Translations under genes and position numbers: made by a program
Shown here: one piece after another, positions 30,706 through 39,150 of the stretch
Numbering within the stretch: the first letter of the stretch is position 1
Layout: each line of letters starts with the position of its first letter
Assembly: GCA_005877775.1 (NCBI GenBank)
Contig: VBOJ01000075.1
Location: 1 to 45,764, forward strand
Reading direction: 5' to 3'
From: Nitrospirota bacterium
Lineage (GTDB): Bacteria > Nitrospirota > Nitrospiria > Nitrospirales > Nitrospiraceae
Length of the DNA stretch: 45,764 nt
The notes under the pieces: model-generated
Databases searched by the model: none
What the model was told of the DNA's origin: nothing
Seen by the model: only the letters and a program-made list of their open reading frames with translations

Positions 30706-31401
30706 ATGGCTCAGAAGATCCTGGTTGTAGAGGACATGGAGAGCGTGGTGGAAACGATGAGGGCTCTATTGGAACAGGAAGGTTTCCAGGTGGTGGTGGC
30801 CCGCAATGGGTTGGAAGGGTTACAAGCGGTGAACAAGGAGAGGCCAGACCTGCTTCTCCTCGACCTTATCCTTCCCGGTCTTGACGGACTGGAAGTCTGC
30901 CGGAGGCTCCGCCGAAATCCGGAAACAGCTCAACTCCCCATTCTCATGCTGAGTGGCAAGGCGGAAGAGACTGATAAAGTGGTCGGCCTTGAAGTTGGAG
31001 CCGATGACTATATCACCAAGCCCTTTAGCCCCAAGGAATTAATCGCCAGAGTAAAGAGCCACCTTCGACGATTTCAGTCAGCCTCGCCCTCAAACCTCCT
31101 GCGAGCGGGTGGGATTGAAATGGATCTGGATCGCTTCACGGTAACCATCAGGGGTGACCCGGTTTCGCTCACGGCAAAAGAATTCCAGCTCCTGAAAGCC
31201 CTGCTCGAAGCGGAGGGACGGGTTGCGAGTCGTGAGTTTTTATTCGAGACAGTCTGGGGCCATGATAGGAGGACCGAGGTCGACTCCCGGACAATCGACG
31301 TTCATATTCGCAGTCTCAGGAATAAGCTGAGTCCTGAAGGACGTCGCATCCATACGGTACGGAATGTCGGATACCGACTTGGGACAGTCCCAGATGAATA
31401 G
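30706..31401 (+). CDS. OmpR/PhoB-type response regulator, orphan
   Basis: 231 residues. Receiver: D53 in LLLLDLILPG, K105 in YITKPFS. Winged helix: LRAGGIEMDLDRFTVTIRG, LTAKEFQLLKALLEAEGRV, SREFLFETVWG, VDVHIRSLRNKL and HTVRNVGYRLG. No kinase gene is adjacent. The start at MAQKILVVEDM is chosen by homology; in-frame upstream ATGs lie in the leader and have no ribosome-binding site. A repeat with 22-bp spacing upstream is the pattern expected for operators of this family (11-bp half sites), so it may regulate itself and the other copies. Confidence 0.88.
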   Translation: MAQKILVVEDMESVVETMRALLEQEGFQVVVARNGLEGLQAVNKERPDLLLLDLILPGLDGLEVCRRLRRNPETAQLPILMLSGKAEETDKVVGLEVGADDYITKPFSPKELIARVKSHLRRFQSASPSNLLRAGGIEMDLDRFTVTIRGDPVSLTAKEFQLLKALLEAEGRVASREFLFETVWGHDRRTEVDSRTIDVHIRSLRNKLSPEGRRIHTVRNVGYRLGTVPDE

Positions 31402-31431
31402 GTGTGTATTTTTGTTCATGTCTAACAGAAG

Positions 31432-31461
31432 TTGACCCGCTTCTTTCCGCGTTCTTAGAAT
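31432..31461 (+). promoter_or_regulatory. Promoter upstream of the secreted-protein gene
   Basis: TTGACC (31432-31437), an 18-bp spacer and TAGAAT (31456-31461). A transcript would begin near 31468 and have a leader of about 230 bases. Confidence 0.45.
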
Positions 31462-31496
31462 GTTTTTACATGGATTTAACCTGCGTTTCCGTAAGC

Positions 31497-31634
31497 CCTC
31501 GTTTGTCGAGGATTGGTACAATCCATGCATGATGTTAGTCTGGGGAACCCCCTCCTTCCAGCATCAGGTCTCCTGACGGGGAATGGCGCGAAGCTTCGGC
31601 TTCAGTTGCTGACTCGCCGCCGAGCTTCAGTCAG
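31497..31634 (+). promoter_or_regulatory. Hairpin-rich leader of the secreted-protein gene
   Basis: Consecutive short hairpins: CCTCG/CGAGG (31497-31511), GGATTG/CAATCC (31510-31524, overlapping the first), TCAGG/CCTGA (31564-31576), GAAGC-TTCG-GCTTC (31590-31603, a stable UUCG tetraloop) and CTGACT/AGTCAG (31609-31614 with 31629-31634). No U-run follows any of them. Could be an mRNA-stabilising or regulatory leader. Confidence 0.45.
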
Positions 31635-31700
31635 AAGGTGAGGGGGGCTAGCACGGGTCAAGCAACAAGCCGCTAGAGGAGGCGAAGGAGGATCACTACG

Positions 31701-33128
31701 ATGTTGTCCTACGCTCGGTCGCTTGCAGGTTACCTCTGCCTTATTCTTGCCCTCTCCTGCATCGGCATTCTCGTGCGCAACGCGCCGGTCGTCGGACAGA
31801 CACCTCCTCTCCCCGGCGGGTTTATCGTCAAATCCTACGATCCCATCACTCGCCCCAGGCTGACCGCGTCCCAGATCCAATCGTTTGTTCCATCGACGCG
31901 CGGCAAATTCACCTTCCCGGCGCCCTATAATACGGAAGGAATCCGGCTCACCATTCCCAGCGACTGCGGCGGCGCGGATTGCGTCCGTTATGTTGGATAT
32001 TCCTACTGGCGCAATATCAACAATCACGTGGGCAGCAACACCATGTATATCTTCTTGGGCCTTAGTGCGGCCAACGGCGGACCGACCTTGTTTAGCTACG
32101 ACAAAGGTACTGATGTGGTAACTAAAGTCGGTCCACTGTTCGACGCAGGTACCAATGAAAGGTTGGAAAGTGGTGAGGGCTGGTATTTTAGTGCGACTCA
32201 ACCAACTAAACTATATTTGAGTCCCTATGCCAACCGATGGCAACTATGGCGTTATGACGTGATCACTCACGCGAATCAAGTCGTCTTCGATGTGGATAAC
32301 TGTGCTGCTTGTGGATCGACTGGTACCAGATCTATCCTTCAAGTTCACTCAAGCGATGATGACTCGGTCCATTCGTTCACTGTGATGGACCGAGCAGCCA
32401 CCGTCATGTTGGGATGCGGGGTATACAAAGAGCCTACCAGACAATTTACGTTCTTTCCAAGAGTGACTACGAGCTACAATGAATGCAATCTGGACAAGAG
32501 CGGCCGATGGTTATTGATCTTAGATGGCTCGCCCGGGCTGGACAATTTCATCCACGATTTACAAACCGGCTTAATGGCGGTGATATTGGACCCGGCCGGG
32601 TCGTTGGGCCACCTGGACATGGGCGACAGCTATGCGATCGGCGCTGACGGGTACAACCCACTGGCCAACGCCACTATCCTCATCCAGTTTCCGGTAGCCA
32701 GCGTCATTCGTCCAGTCGGTCCCGTGGTCCAATACAATCCTGATTGGAACACCTCTGTGGTTCAGCACATCTCCCACCAAAACAGGAAATCGGGCGTGGC
32801 CCCTCAGCAGCAGTACGCCTGTGGCAGCAACGCGGATAGTATCCCGAGCCGAGAGAATGAGATCATCTGTTTCCGTTTGGACAACTCCTATGATGCGTTG
32901 GTCGTCGCCCCGGTCATGACGAATATGAACGCCTCAGGGGGAATCGACGACTATGGGAAGGCGCCGAAAGGCAACCTGGATGTCACCGGCCAGTATTTTA
33001 TCTGGACCAGCAATATGGGCGGGAATCGGCTGGACGCCATCCTCGTGAAAGTACCGGCGCACCTGCTGGTCGGGGGACAGACCGATACCACACCGCCTGC
33101 AGCGCCGTCGAACCTGAGAGCGATGTAA
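31701..33128 (+). CDS. Secreted protein with beta-propeller-like repeats, ends at an FN3 linker
   Basis: 475 residues. Signal peptide in the first 33 (LCLILALSCIGILV, then VVGQ). The body has repeated strands with aromatic-rich turns (FSYDKGTDVVTKVGPLF, WQLWRYDVITHANQVVFDVD) and cysteine pairs DCGGADC and NCAACG. The C-terminus GGQTDTTPPAAPSNLRAM matches the start of a fibronectin type III domain linker (DTTPPAAPxNLxx) but the stop follows at once, so an FN3 domain may have been lost. GGAGG lies ahead of the start. Enzymatic function unknown. Confidence 0.7.
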   Translation: MLSYARSLAGYLCLILALSCIGILVRNAPVVGQTPPLPGGFIVKSYDPITRPRLTASQIQSFVPSTRGKFTFPAPYNTEGIRLTIPSDCGGADCVRYVGYSYWRNINNHVGSNTMYIFLGLSAANGGPTLFSYDKGTDVVTKVGPLFDAGTNERLESGEGWYFSATQPTKLYLSPYANRWQLWRYDVITHANQVVFDVDNCAACGSTGTRSILQVHSSDDDSVHSFTVMDRAATVMLGCGVYKEPTRQFTFFPRVTTSYNECNLDKSGRWLLILDGSPGLDNFIHDLQTGLMAVILDPAGSLGHLDMGDSYAIGADGYNPLANATILIQFPVASVIRPVGPVVQYNPDWNTSVVQHISHQNRKSGVAPQQQYACGSNADSIPSRENEIICFRLDNSYDALVVAPVMTNMNASGGIDDYGKAPKGNLDVTGQYFIWTSNMGGNRLDAILVKVPAHLLVGGQTDTTPPAAPSNLRAM

Positions 33129-33156
33129 GGGGCTCTGCTCCAACTGGTCGGCCCGC

Positions 33157-34356
33157 TCAGTGCTGGGGTACAGAACCCCTCCCGGACAGCAGCCGGCTCT
33201 GGTCCCGTTGGGAGGACGCGCCGTCCCATCGCACCGATTGACGTCCTGTGACGAATCGGAAGAATGCCACGATGCTGGCCCATTGGAAAAGGCAAATGAC
33301 ATAGGGGACCGATAGGAAGCGGAGCCGCTTGCTGGAATTACGGAGCAAGCAGCCGCCGAGCGCCGCCGCGTAGAACAAGAGCTGGCCTCCAAAGGTCCAG
33401 GTGTACAGGGGGCTGGTCACCGCAAGCAGATTGACCCCAAAGGCTGTGAGAAAAAATACTGGGCTGAGGAGCCGCAGGCCCTTATGGGAGAGGACCTGCA
33501 GCCACAGCCGGTTCTGGAATGGATTCAACAACCACGATTCGCGGGTAAGGAGTTGGAAGTTCCCCGCCATGGTCCGAACCTTCCGCGTGAACTCTTCTCC
33601 CGGCGTCGCCGCAACCCGGTCATAGGCATGGGCCCTTGACTCAAAGAGGACTCGATAGCCTCGCGAAACAATCCTCATCGGGATCAGGACATCGTCTATC
33701 AAGGTGTCACGCGGGATCGGTTCGAAGAGGTTCCGTCGAATCGCGTAGATCGCGCCGGTCATCCCGACGGTCGAGTCCACGCGGCTCTCGTGCCGTCGGA
33801 CGAATTTCTCATAGCGCCAATAGAATCCCACTCCTTGACCAGCCGACGTCCCTGCGACGTTGGGGGTTAGGATCAGCTCGCCACTGACAGCGCCCACCCG
33901 AGGATCGGCAAAGGAACTGACCAGCACACGCAACACATCTCGGTCGAACCGTTGCCGCGCATCGGCTAACACCACAATCTCGCCTTGAGCCTTGGGGATC
34001 ATCTCATCGAGCACAGCCGGCTTCCCCCGGCGCGTCCTGAACACTGCAATAGTTACCCCAGCCTGCCGGAAGGCTCGCGCACGCTCAACCGTGTCGTCAG
34101 TCGAACCGTCTGACGCGAGGATGACTTCGAGGAGCTCCTTCGGGTAATCCAGAGTGAGGAGATTCTCAAGCCGCTCCACAATCCTGCGACCTTCGTTATA
34201 GGCCACGACCAGCACGGTGACCTTGGGTTCAAGCCGTCCGGTGCATAGGGGCCGAGGACGAAGCTTGGCCCACAGCCAGATGAGGGCCGGATAGCCCAGA
34301 TAGGTGTACGCCAGGATGAGGATGGAGGTCCAAAACAGGAGGGTGAGGTCCGACAT
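33157..34356 (-). CDS. Family 2 glycosyltransferase, membrane
   Basis: 399 residues. GT2 landmarks: VAYNEGRRIVERLENL, ASDGSTDDT (D83, nucleotide-sugar binding), ADARQRF (D132), TLIDDVLIPMRI (D221/D222, catalytic base region) and FTRKVRTMAGNFQLL. One helix at the N-terminus and several at the C-terminus place it in the membrane. It should extend or start a surface polysaccharide; the sugar is unknown. Last gene of the minus-strand polysaccharide series. Confidence 0.85.
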   Translation of the reverse strand: MSDLTLLFWTSILILAYTYLGYPALIWLWAKLRPRPLCTGRLEPKVTVLVVAYNEGRRIVERLENLLTLDYPKELLEVILASDGSTDDTVERARAFRQAGVTIAVFRTRRGKPAVLDEMIPKAQGEIVVLADARQRFDRDVLRVLVSSFADPRVGAVSGELILTPNVAGTSAGQGVGFYWRYEKFVRRHESRVDSTVGMTGAIYAIRRNLFEPIPRDTLIDDVLIPMRIVSRGYRVLFESRAHAYDRVAATPGEEFTRKVRTMAGNFQLLTRESWLLNPFQNRLWLQVLSHKGLRLLSPVFFLTAFGVNLLAVTSPLYTWTFGGQLLFYAAALGGCLLRNSSKRLRFLSVPYVICLFQWASIVAFFRFVTGRQSVRWDGASSQRDQSRLLSGRGSVPQH

Positions 34357-34471
34357 GCTTGGTCTCCTGGAACGCTGAAAGGGAGAAAGTTTTGCTACCG
34401 AACGAGCGGACGGGGCGAGGGTTGGACCAGTCTTTGTTGCCGGTGAGGGATAACAAGTACCAACTTAGGAC

Positions 34472-35629
34472 TCATGATGCGGCAGCCAGACGCGCCTCGA
34501 TAATCGCCGAGACCTCCGCCACCCGTGCCCCCCACCCTTCCGCGCGCATGGCATCCACGCGGCGCCGGGCCATTGCTTCCGACCGCTCGCGAAGCGCCGC
34601 CTCGATACCTGCGAGGAAGGACCGCTCTCCCGCCGCCAGATGCACCAGCCCGTTATAGCGGGACACTTCAGGAAGCGGCGTCGAGACGACGGGCAGCCCG
34701 GCCGCAAGGTACTCCCGGAGCTTGAGCGGATTGGCCCGAACCGTGAGCTCGTTCATGCGGAACGGGATAATCCCGACATCGAAACCTCGGCAGTACCCCG
34801 GCAGCGTTGAATAAGACCTCTGCCCCAGCAGACGAACGTTCGGCAATCCCTGAAGGAGCCGGAGATCCGTCGTCGCTTTGCCGACGAGGACGAAGGACCA
34901 ATGCGGGCGCCGACAGGCCAACCATCGGATCAAACTCAGGTCGACCCAGTCGGCGAGCAACCCGAAGAAGCCGATCACCGGCTTCGGAAGTCCATGGAGT
35001 TCATCCGGCACGACGGTGGCAGGATCCATCGCGCGGGAAAAGTGCTCGACATCGACGCCATGCGAGACGAAGTGGGTATGCAAGTTAATTGAAGAACGCT
35101 CCTCACGCAGTTGTTCGGAAGAGGTCAGGACGAGATGAGCGCGGCGGATAAGGTCGCGCTCCATGCGGAGCAACGCATCGCGCGGCACGCCAGAGAACGC
35201 CGAATACTCGTCCACGCAATGGTAAATCACCAATCGTTCTCCAAGCCGTCCAACCAGCCTGTTCATGGTAGGTAGGAAGGTCCAAAGAAGCGGCCGCTCC
35301 AGCCCGTGCTGGCGGCACAGACGACGAAGCGAGACGGCCAGGAGCTTGGCGTTCAACCAATCCGCCGCCGCGACGCCAGGCAGCGGCAGCACCAACGGGT
35401 TCGTGACGTAGAGATTCTGCTCGACCTCCCGGCAGCCAGTGAGGCCGCGGTGCAGCTTGGAGAGGATGCGCCGAAGATCTGCGCGTGAGGCGGTGGGACG
35501 CCGCATCCCGATCGAGTTCACCCAGAGGACACGGTTCCGCTTCGCCAGCAGGCGCATGATGTGCGTCTTGCTAGTCGGGTCTCCTCCCCAGTCGTGCGCG
35601 AAGCAAATGATGGACAGGCCTTCGATCAT
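34472..35629 (-). CDS. Glycosyltransferase (GT4-like)
   Basis: About 385 residues from MIEGLSIICFAHDWGGDPTS. Rossmann-type segments: WTFLPTMNRLVGRLGERLVIYHCVDEY, LTSSEQLREER, HFVSHGVDVEHFSRA, KPVIGFFGLL, FVLVGKATTDL, LPNVRLLGQRSYSTLPGYCRG and ANPLKLREYLAAGLPVVSTPLPEV (the nucleotide-sugar contact region). The frame is open to 35761, and earlier methionines are possible; no ribosome-binding site decides. Donor and acceptor unknown. Confidence 0.8.
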   Translation of the reverse strand: MIEGLSIICFAHDWGGDPTSKTHIMRLLAKRNRVLWVNSIGMRRPTASRADLRRILSKLHRGLTGCREVEQNLYVTNPLVLPLPGVAAADWLNAKLLAVSLRRLCRQHGLERPLLWTFLPTMNRLVGRLGERLVIYHCVDEYSAFSGVPRDALLRMERDLIRRAHLVLTSSEQLREERSSINLHTHFVSHGVDVEHFSRAMDPATVVPDELHGLPKPVIGFFGLLADWVDLSLIRWLACRRPHWSFVLVGKATTDLRLLQGLPNVRLLGQRSYSTLPGYCRGFDVGIIPFRMNELTVRANPLKLREYLAAGLPVVSTPLPEVSRYNGLVHLAAGERSFLAGIEAALRERSEAMARRRVDAMRAEGWGARVAEVSAIIEARLAAAS

Positions 35630-35815
35630 CGGCAGAGAATCTCTATCCTGACTGTGCGGTAGAGTCATCTGGCCGACAGATCCCACCACTCCCGTTGCAT
35701 TCTGTGCTCGCATATGGATTGAAGAACCGGCCGGTGTTCCGGTTCTAACTGGATGAATCATTTTTCCGGCTGCGGGACGAGGGTGTTGTTGACGACGGTT
35801 TTCTTCGGCTCGTCA

Positions 35816-36631
35816 TCACGGAGAGGTTTGCCTGCCGACGTAGAACACAAGCGGAGCGACCCAACTCAGCTCCGGTGTGGCGACACCGTTCACCAGCCGT
35901 GTCCACGCTGTGCAACCCATGTTGCTTGCCCAGCAGAGCCACTGATGAATCCTGAGCCTGGCTCCAGATGGAACGCCTACCGCAGATGTCAGGAAGCCGT
36001 CGAAGAAGCCCACATACCCCCCTGCGATGGTTTGAAATCCCGCTGCTTCATGGACCCACCTAAGTTGCTTGGCGTTATAGATCACGTGCATCTCGAGCAG
36101 CTTGCGATCGGCCAGGCGCTGGAGCGCCCAGTTCACGCCTCGGAGATTCGGTACCATCGTCAGAATGCGCCCCTTCGGCCTGAGGTAATGAGCCAGGACG
36201 GCCAACCGTCTGGCTGCATCGTCAAAATGCTCGATCACACCCAACGAGTACACAAGATCGAATCTCCCGATGAGGTCCTCGTTTTGCTTGAGCTCGAACG
36301 CATCACGGCAGAGAATGTCTCCCTTGGCACCAGAGCCGGACAGGTTTGCCCGAGCCAGTTGTGCCGCCACCGGTTCAATGTCGATCCCGGCCGCGACGCA
36401 TCGTTCATGCCGAGCCAGATACGGGAGCCATGGCGAGCGTCCGCAACCCACTTCGAGCACGGCAGAACCAGCGGCTAGGTTTCCATACTTCTTGAACACT
36501 TCGATCAGTCTCCGGTCGCGCAGTCGCCGCAAATCCGGGAGGAGAGGCTGCTTGATCAATTCCTCTTCACTTTGCGTGTAATAGCCCCCACCTTCCTTCC
36601 ACAGCCAGTCGCTTGGACGTACTCCGTTCAT
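35816..36631 (-). CDS. Class I SAM-dependent methyltransferase
   Basis: 271 residues. Motif I AVLEVGCGRSPWLPYLA, followed by AAGIDIEPVAAQLARA, YSLGVIEHFDDAARRLAVLAHYLRPKGRILTMVPNL. The C-terminus is helical. In a polysaccharide locus it may methylate a sugar or lipid, which is inference. Start at ATG 36631, eight bases after AGGAGG; a GTG six bases upstream is too close to that site. Confidence 0.8.
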   Translation of the reverse strand: MNGVRPSDWLWKEGGGYYTQSEEELIKQPLLPDLRRLRDRRLIEVFKKYGNLAAGSAVLEVGCGRSPWLPYLARHERCVAAGIDIEPVAAQLARANLSGSGAKGDILCRDAFELKQNEDLIGRFDLVYSLGVIEHFDDAARRLAVLAHYLRPKGRILTMVPNLRGVNWALQRLADRKLLEMHVIYNAKQLRWVHEAAGFQTIAGGYVGFFDGFLTSAVGVPSGARLRIHQWLCWASNMGCTAWTRLVNGVATPELSWVAPLVFYVGRQTSP

Positions 36632-36700
36632 CGTCACATCCTCCTATCTCGCAGTACAGTGCTCGCTGCGGTAAATTCTTTCGGGGTGAGGCCCACGGCG

Positions 36701-37660
36701 TCAGCCGTAGTCCCGTGCCCCGCGCTGTCGCCGACATCCGCGAAGCAGCCAGGCCACGAGGCTCGTCAAGCCTGCTTTCACCCGATCGACATACTCCGAC
36801 TCCCCGGCTGGCCGAGGCGAGAGACCGCGCCGACGCAGGCGGCCGTTGAACAGGTGGGCGAACTCGACCCGCTCGCTCCGCCGTGTGCGGAAGGTGATCG
36901 ACAGCGAGATGGAGACGGCGGGGCCGTTGTACACCCAGTGCGGCACCCACGGATACAGGTAGACACCGTCGCCGGGCTGCATACGGAACGTGTTCGAGCG
37001 GGGAGGAATCTCCACCAGGTTGCGGTGCCCGCCGTTGTGGTACCGGTCAAGTTCTCGCCGCTCCCACTCGCGGTCCGGGAAGCGGCCGACGTGGATCTCC
37101 TTCAAGCCGCGAATCTGCAGAAGAAAGTTGTGCTCGGGGTCGAAGTGAACGGGCGTCACGGCCCGGGGCGCCGAGAGGAAGAGGAATGCCTCCCGGCGTC
37201 CCATGCCGCCCTCGCGCGCGGGGAGGAAGGGCACCGCCTCGTCGAGAATCGCGTCGAGCAGGCGCCGGTAGGCGGCGACCTGCTCGATGTTCCAGAGCAC
37301 CATCCAGCGCCCGTTTGTCTCAATGGTGCGCACGGTCTCGGAGGGGGGGCCTGAGAGATCGGGACATCCGTCGGGAACCAGCAGCGGCTGGTTGGCTTCA
37401 TGGCGCTCGACGGCACCCGAGGGCAAGGAATCGGCCAGCTCGGCGATCGCTTCCAGTGAGAGCAGCGGGTGGTCGGCAACGGTGTGACGGATGCCGAACT
37501 CCTGCCGCCCGAGGGCGTCGGTGCAGGTGCCCGGATCGAGCTCCAGCAGGCGGTCCGACGTATGGCTCACGGTGGAGGCGTTGGAGAAAGCCACAGCGCT
37601 AACACTCATACCGACTTGACTCCCTGTATTCGTTTCCATAAATTCCTCGAGTTCCTTCAT
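36701..37660 (-). CDS. Cupin-like JmjC-type protein
   Basis: 319 residues. HxD in PRAVTPVHFDPEHNFLLQIRG (H172, D174) and a distal H241 in YPWVPHWVYNGP make a two-His-one-Asp iron site as in Fe(II)/2-oxoglutarate hydroxylases. Other landmarks: GDGVYLYP and ITFRTRRSERV. The start (ATGA) overlaps the GNAT stop, so the pair is coupled. The target (sugar, lipid or protein) is unknown; its place in a polysaccharide operon suggests a modification step. Confidence 0.75.
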   Translation of the reverse strand: MKELEEFMETNTGSQVGMSVSAVAFSNASTVSHTSDRLLELDPGTCTDALGRQEFGIRHTVADHPLLSLEAIAELADSLPSGAVERHEANQPLLVPDGCPDLSGPPSETVRTIETNGRWMVLWNIEQVAAYRRLLDAILDEAVPFLPAREGGMGRREAFLFLSAPRAVTPVHFDPEHNFLLQIRGLKEIHVGRFPDREWERRELDRYHNGGHRNLVEIPPRSNTFRMQPGDGVYLYPWVPHWVYNGPAVSISLSITFRTRRSERVEFAHLFNGRLRRRGLSPRPAGESEYVDRVKAGLTSLVAWLLRGCRRQRGARDYG

Positions 37661-38784
37661 GTTCCGGCCTGTTTCCACGTACCGAAGAGCCCGAGCATGA
37701 GCTTGGCCGCCGGCCAGCCATAGGCGAGCGCGGCCCACAAAAATTTCCCGACGGGCGATGGTGAGAACGCTTCAAACCGCTTCCGCTCATCCACGGCGTC
37801 GGCCCAGCGTAGCTTATACGGCGCCGCGTCCCCGTGAAACTCGAGCCTCGACAGGCCCGTGGCGAAGCAGTGGGAGACGACGGCACGCATGAGCAGCTGA
37901 CCTGGGGAAAATCGCCGATAGGCCTGGTCATATCCGCCCTTCAGAAGGTGGCAAATCCCCCTTTCCTCCAGGGCGTAGAACATGGCCAGCGGACGCTGAT
38001 CGAGTCGCAGGAAGAATAGGCGGAGCATGTCTCGCGTGGCCGCCCAGCGGGCGACGTCGGTGTAGAAGCTTCGGGTTTCCGGGCGCGACTGGATCGCCGT
38101 GCCGCAGGTACCCTTCCAGCTGGATGCCTCGACGGCAAAGGCTTCCCTGAGCAACGCCTCCAGCCGCTCGCGCCCGCCGGCGATTTCCACGGAGACTTTC
38201 CCCTGCCTGCCGAGGCGCCGCCACGATTTATTCAAACCGGCGACCAGGTTCCTGCTCAGCCGCGACTCGTACTCGGTCATGTTCCCTTCGACGTCGAGAT
38301 AGGGCGAGCGCTGAAATGGGCGGACGACGACGCTGTACCCCGCCTTTTCGGCCGCCAGCCGACAGGCCGTCATGCTGGTGCCGAGGTGGTCCAGGGATGT
38401 GATGGATACGAGTCGAGGCTCTCCCGTGAAGAGCGTCCGCGCCAGCTCGGTCGCGGCATTCCAGTCCTCCGCAAGCAGGTCAGATATCGGCGTGTGGTAG
38501 TTCGTCACCGATCTCACGGCGCCGTATCGGCGAGCGACGGGCAGCACCGCTACCAGGCGCCCGTCCCTCTTCAGGGTGTGGATCTCCAGTTTGCCGACTC
38601 CGAAAGCGCGCCACCAGGCCGCGACCCACCCCGGACGAACATAGGGCGTCGCGCCCACTCGGCTCGCTAGCTCGTCCCACTCTTCTGCGAGTGGGTCGAT
38701 CGATAGGAAGGTTGACTGGTCCGGGATATCCGATAGCGGGGTATCTGGCTCCTTGAGATTAAGGTGGATGATCCCTGGTTGCAT
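37657..38784 (-). CDS. GNAT/FemAB-like acyltransferase (BioF2-like)
   Basis: 375 residues. The segment RNLVAGLNKSWRRLGRQGK and LLREAFAVEASSWKGTCGTAI through YDQAYRRFSPGQLLMRAVV matches the Acetyltransf_6 (BioF2-like) domain. In exopolysaccharide loci such proteins are common; whether it acts on amino acids or sugars is unknown. Coupled to the JmjC-type gene by a stop/start overlap. The start is at 38784, where the 38785-39150 gap begins. Confidence 0.75.
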   Translation of the reverse strand: MQPGIIHLNLKEPDTPLSDIPDQSTFLSIDPLAEEWDELASRVGATPYVRPGWVAAWWRAFGVGKLEIHTLKRDGRLVAVLPVARRYGAVRSVTNYHTPISDLLAEDWNAATELARTLFTGEPRLVSITSLDHLGTSMTACRLAAEKAGYSVVVRPFQRSPYLDVEGNMTEYESRLSRNLVAGLNKSWRRLGRQGKVSVEIAGGRERLEALLREAFAVEASSWKGTCGTAIQSRPETRSFYTDVARWAATRDMLRLFFLRLDQRPLAMFYALEERGICHLLKGGYDQAYRRFSPGQLLMRAVVSHCFATGLSRLEFHGDAAPYKLRWADAVDERKRFEAFSPSPVGKFLWAALAYGWPAAKLMLGLFGTWKQAGT

Positions 38785-39150
38785 GTAACGCCCCTTTCAG
38801 TAGGTGTTGATACTAGTTTTAGCTTCTTGATGATATTGGACAACAGTGAGTTGCAGATGGAAAATGTCCAATGCGCAAAGGACAGGCGAGTGTTACCAGG
38901 TATCCCTTTGGAAGTGGAACCTCGAAAACGACTGATTTTTTAAAAAGTCGGACGGTCACAAACGAGAAACGACCTGTCCAAAAATTAAGTGGGGCAGTAT
39001 TTGTAAGGCGAGTAAGCACACTCGTTCCTTTGGAAAAGCCCAGGCAGGACAATGGACCTCGAAATGCCCCTCCAGAGAACCACCTACCCAAAGCCGAGAA
39101 ACGGACCGCGAAGAGCAGGAATCACAGCTACCCACGCGGGAAATACGCGC
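38785..39150. other. Non-coding gap between GNAT and amidotransferase genes
   Basis: A 366-bp gap, less GC-rich than the flanks. It contains ATTGGACA/TGTCCAAT (38835-38842 with 38865-38872), a CGACT-AGTCG hairpin near 38930-38950 and CGAGT/ACTCG near 39010-39025. An open plus-strand frame over most of it has no protein character. It may hold a promoter for the GNAT gene, or be a relic of a mobile element. Confidence 0.35.

Noticed and set aside
31497-31634. Cyclic di-GMP riboswitch in the leader of the secreted protein gene
   Set aside because: The conserved internal loops of the GEMM class could not be found; only unrelated hairpins are present.
36572-37354. A plus-strand frame of 260 codons opposite the methyltransferase and JmjC genes
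   Set aside because: It covers parts of two well-recognised genes on the other strand and has no domain pattern.
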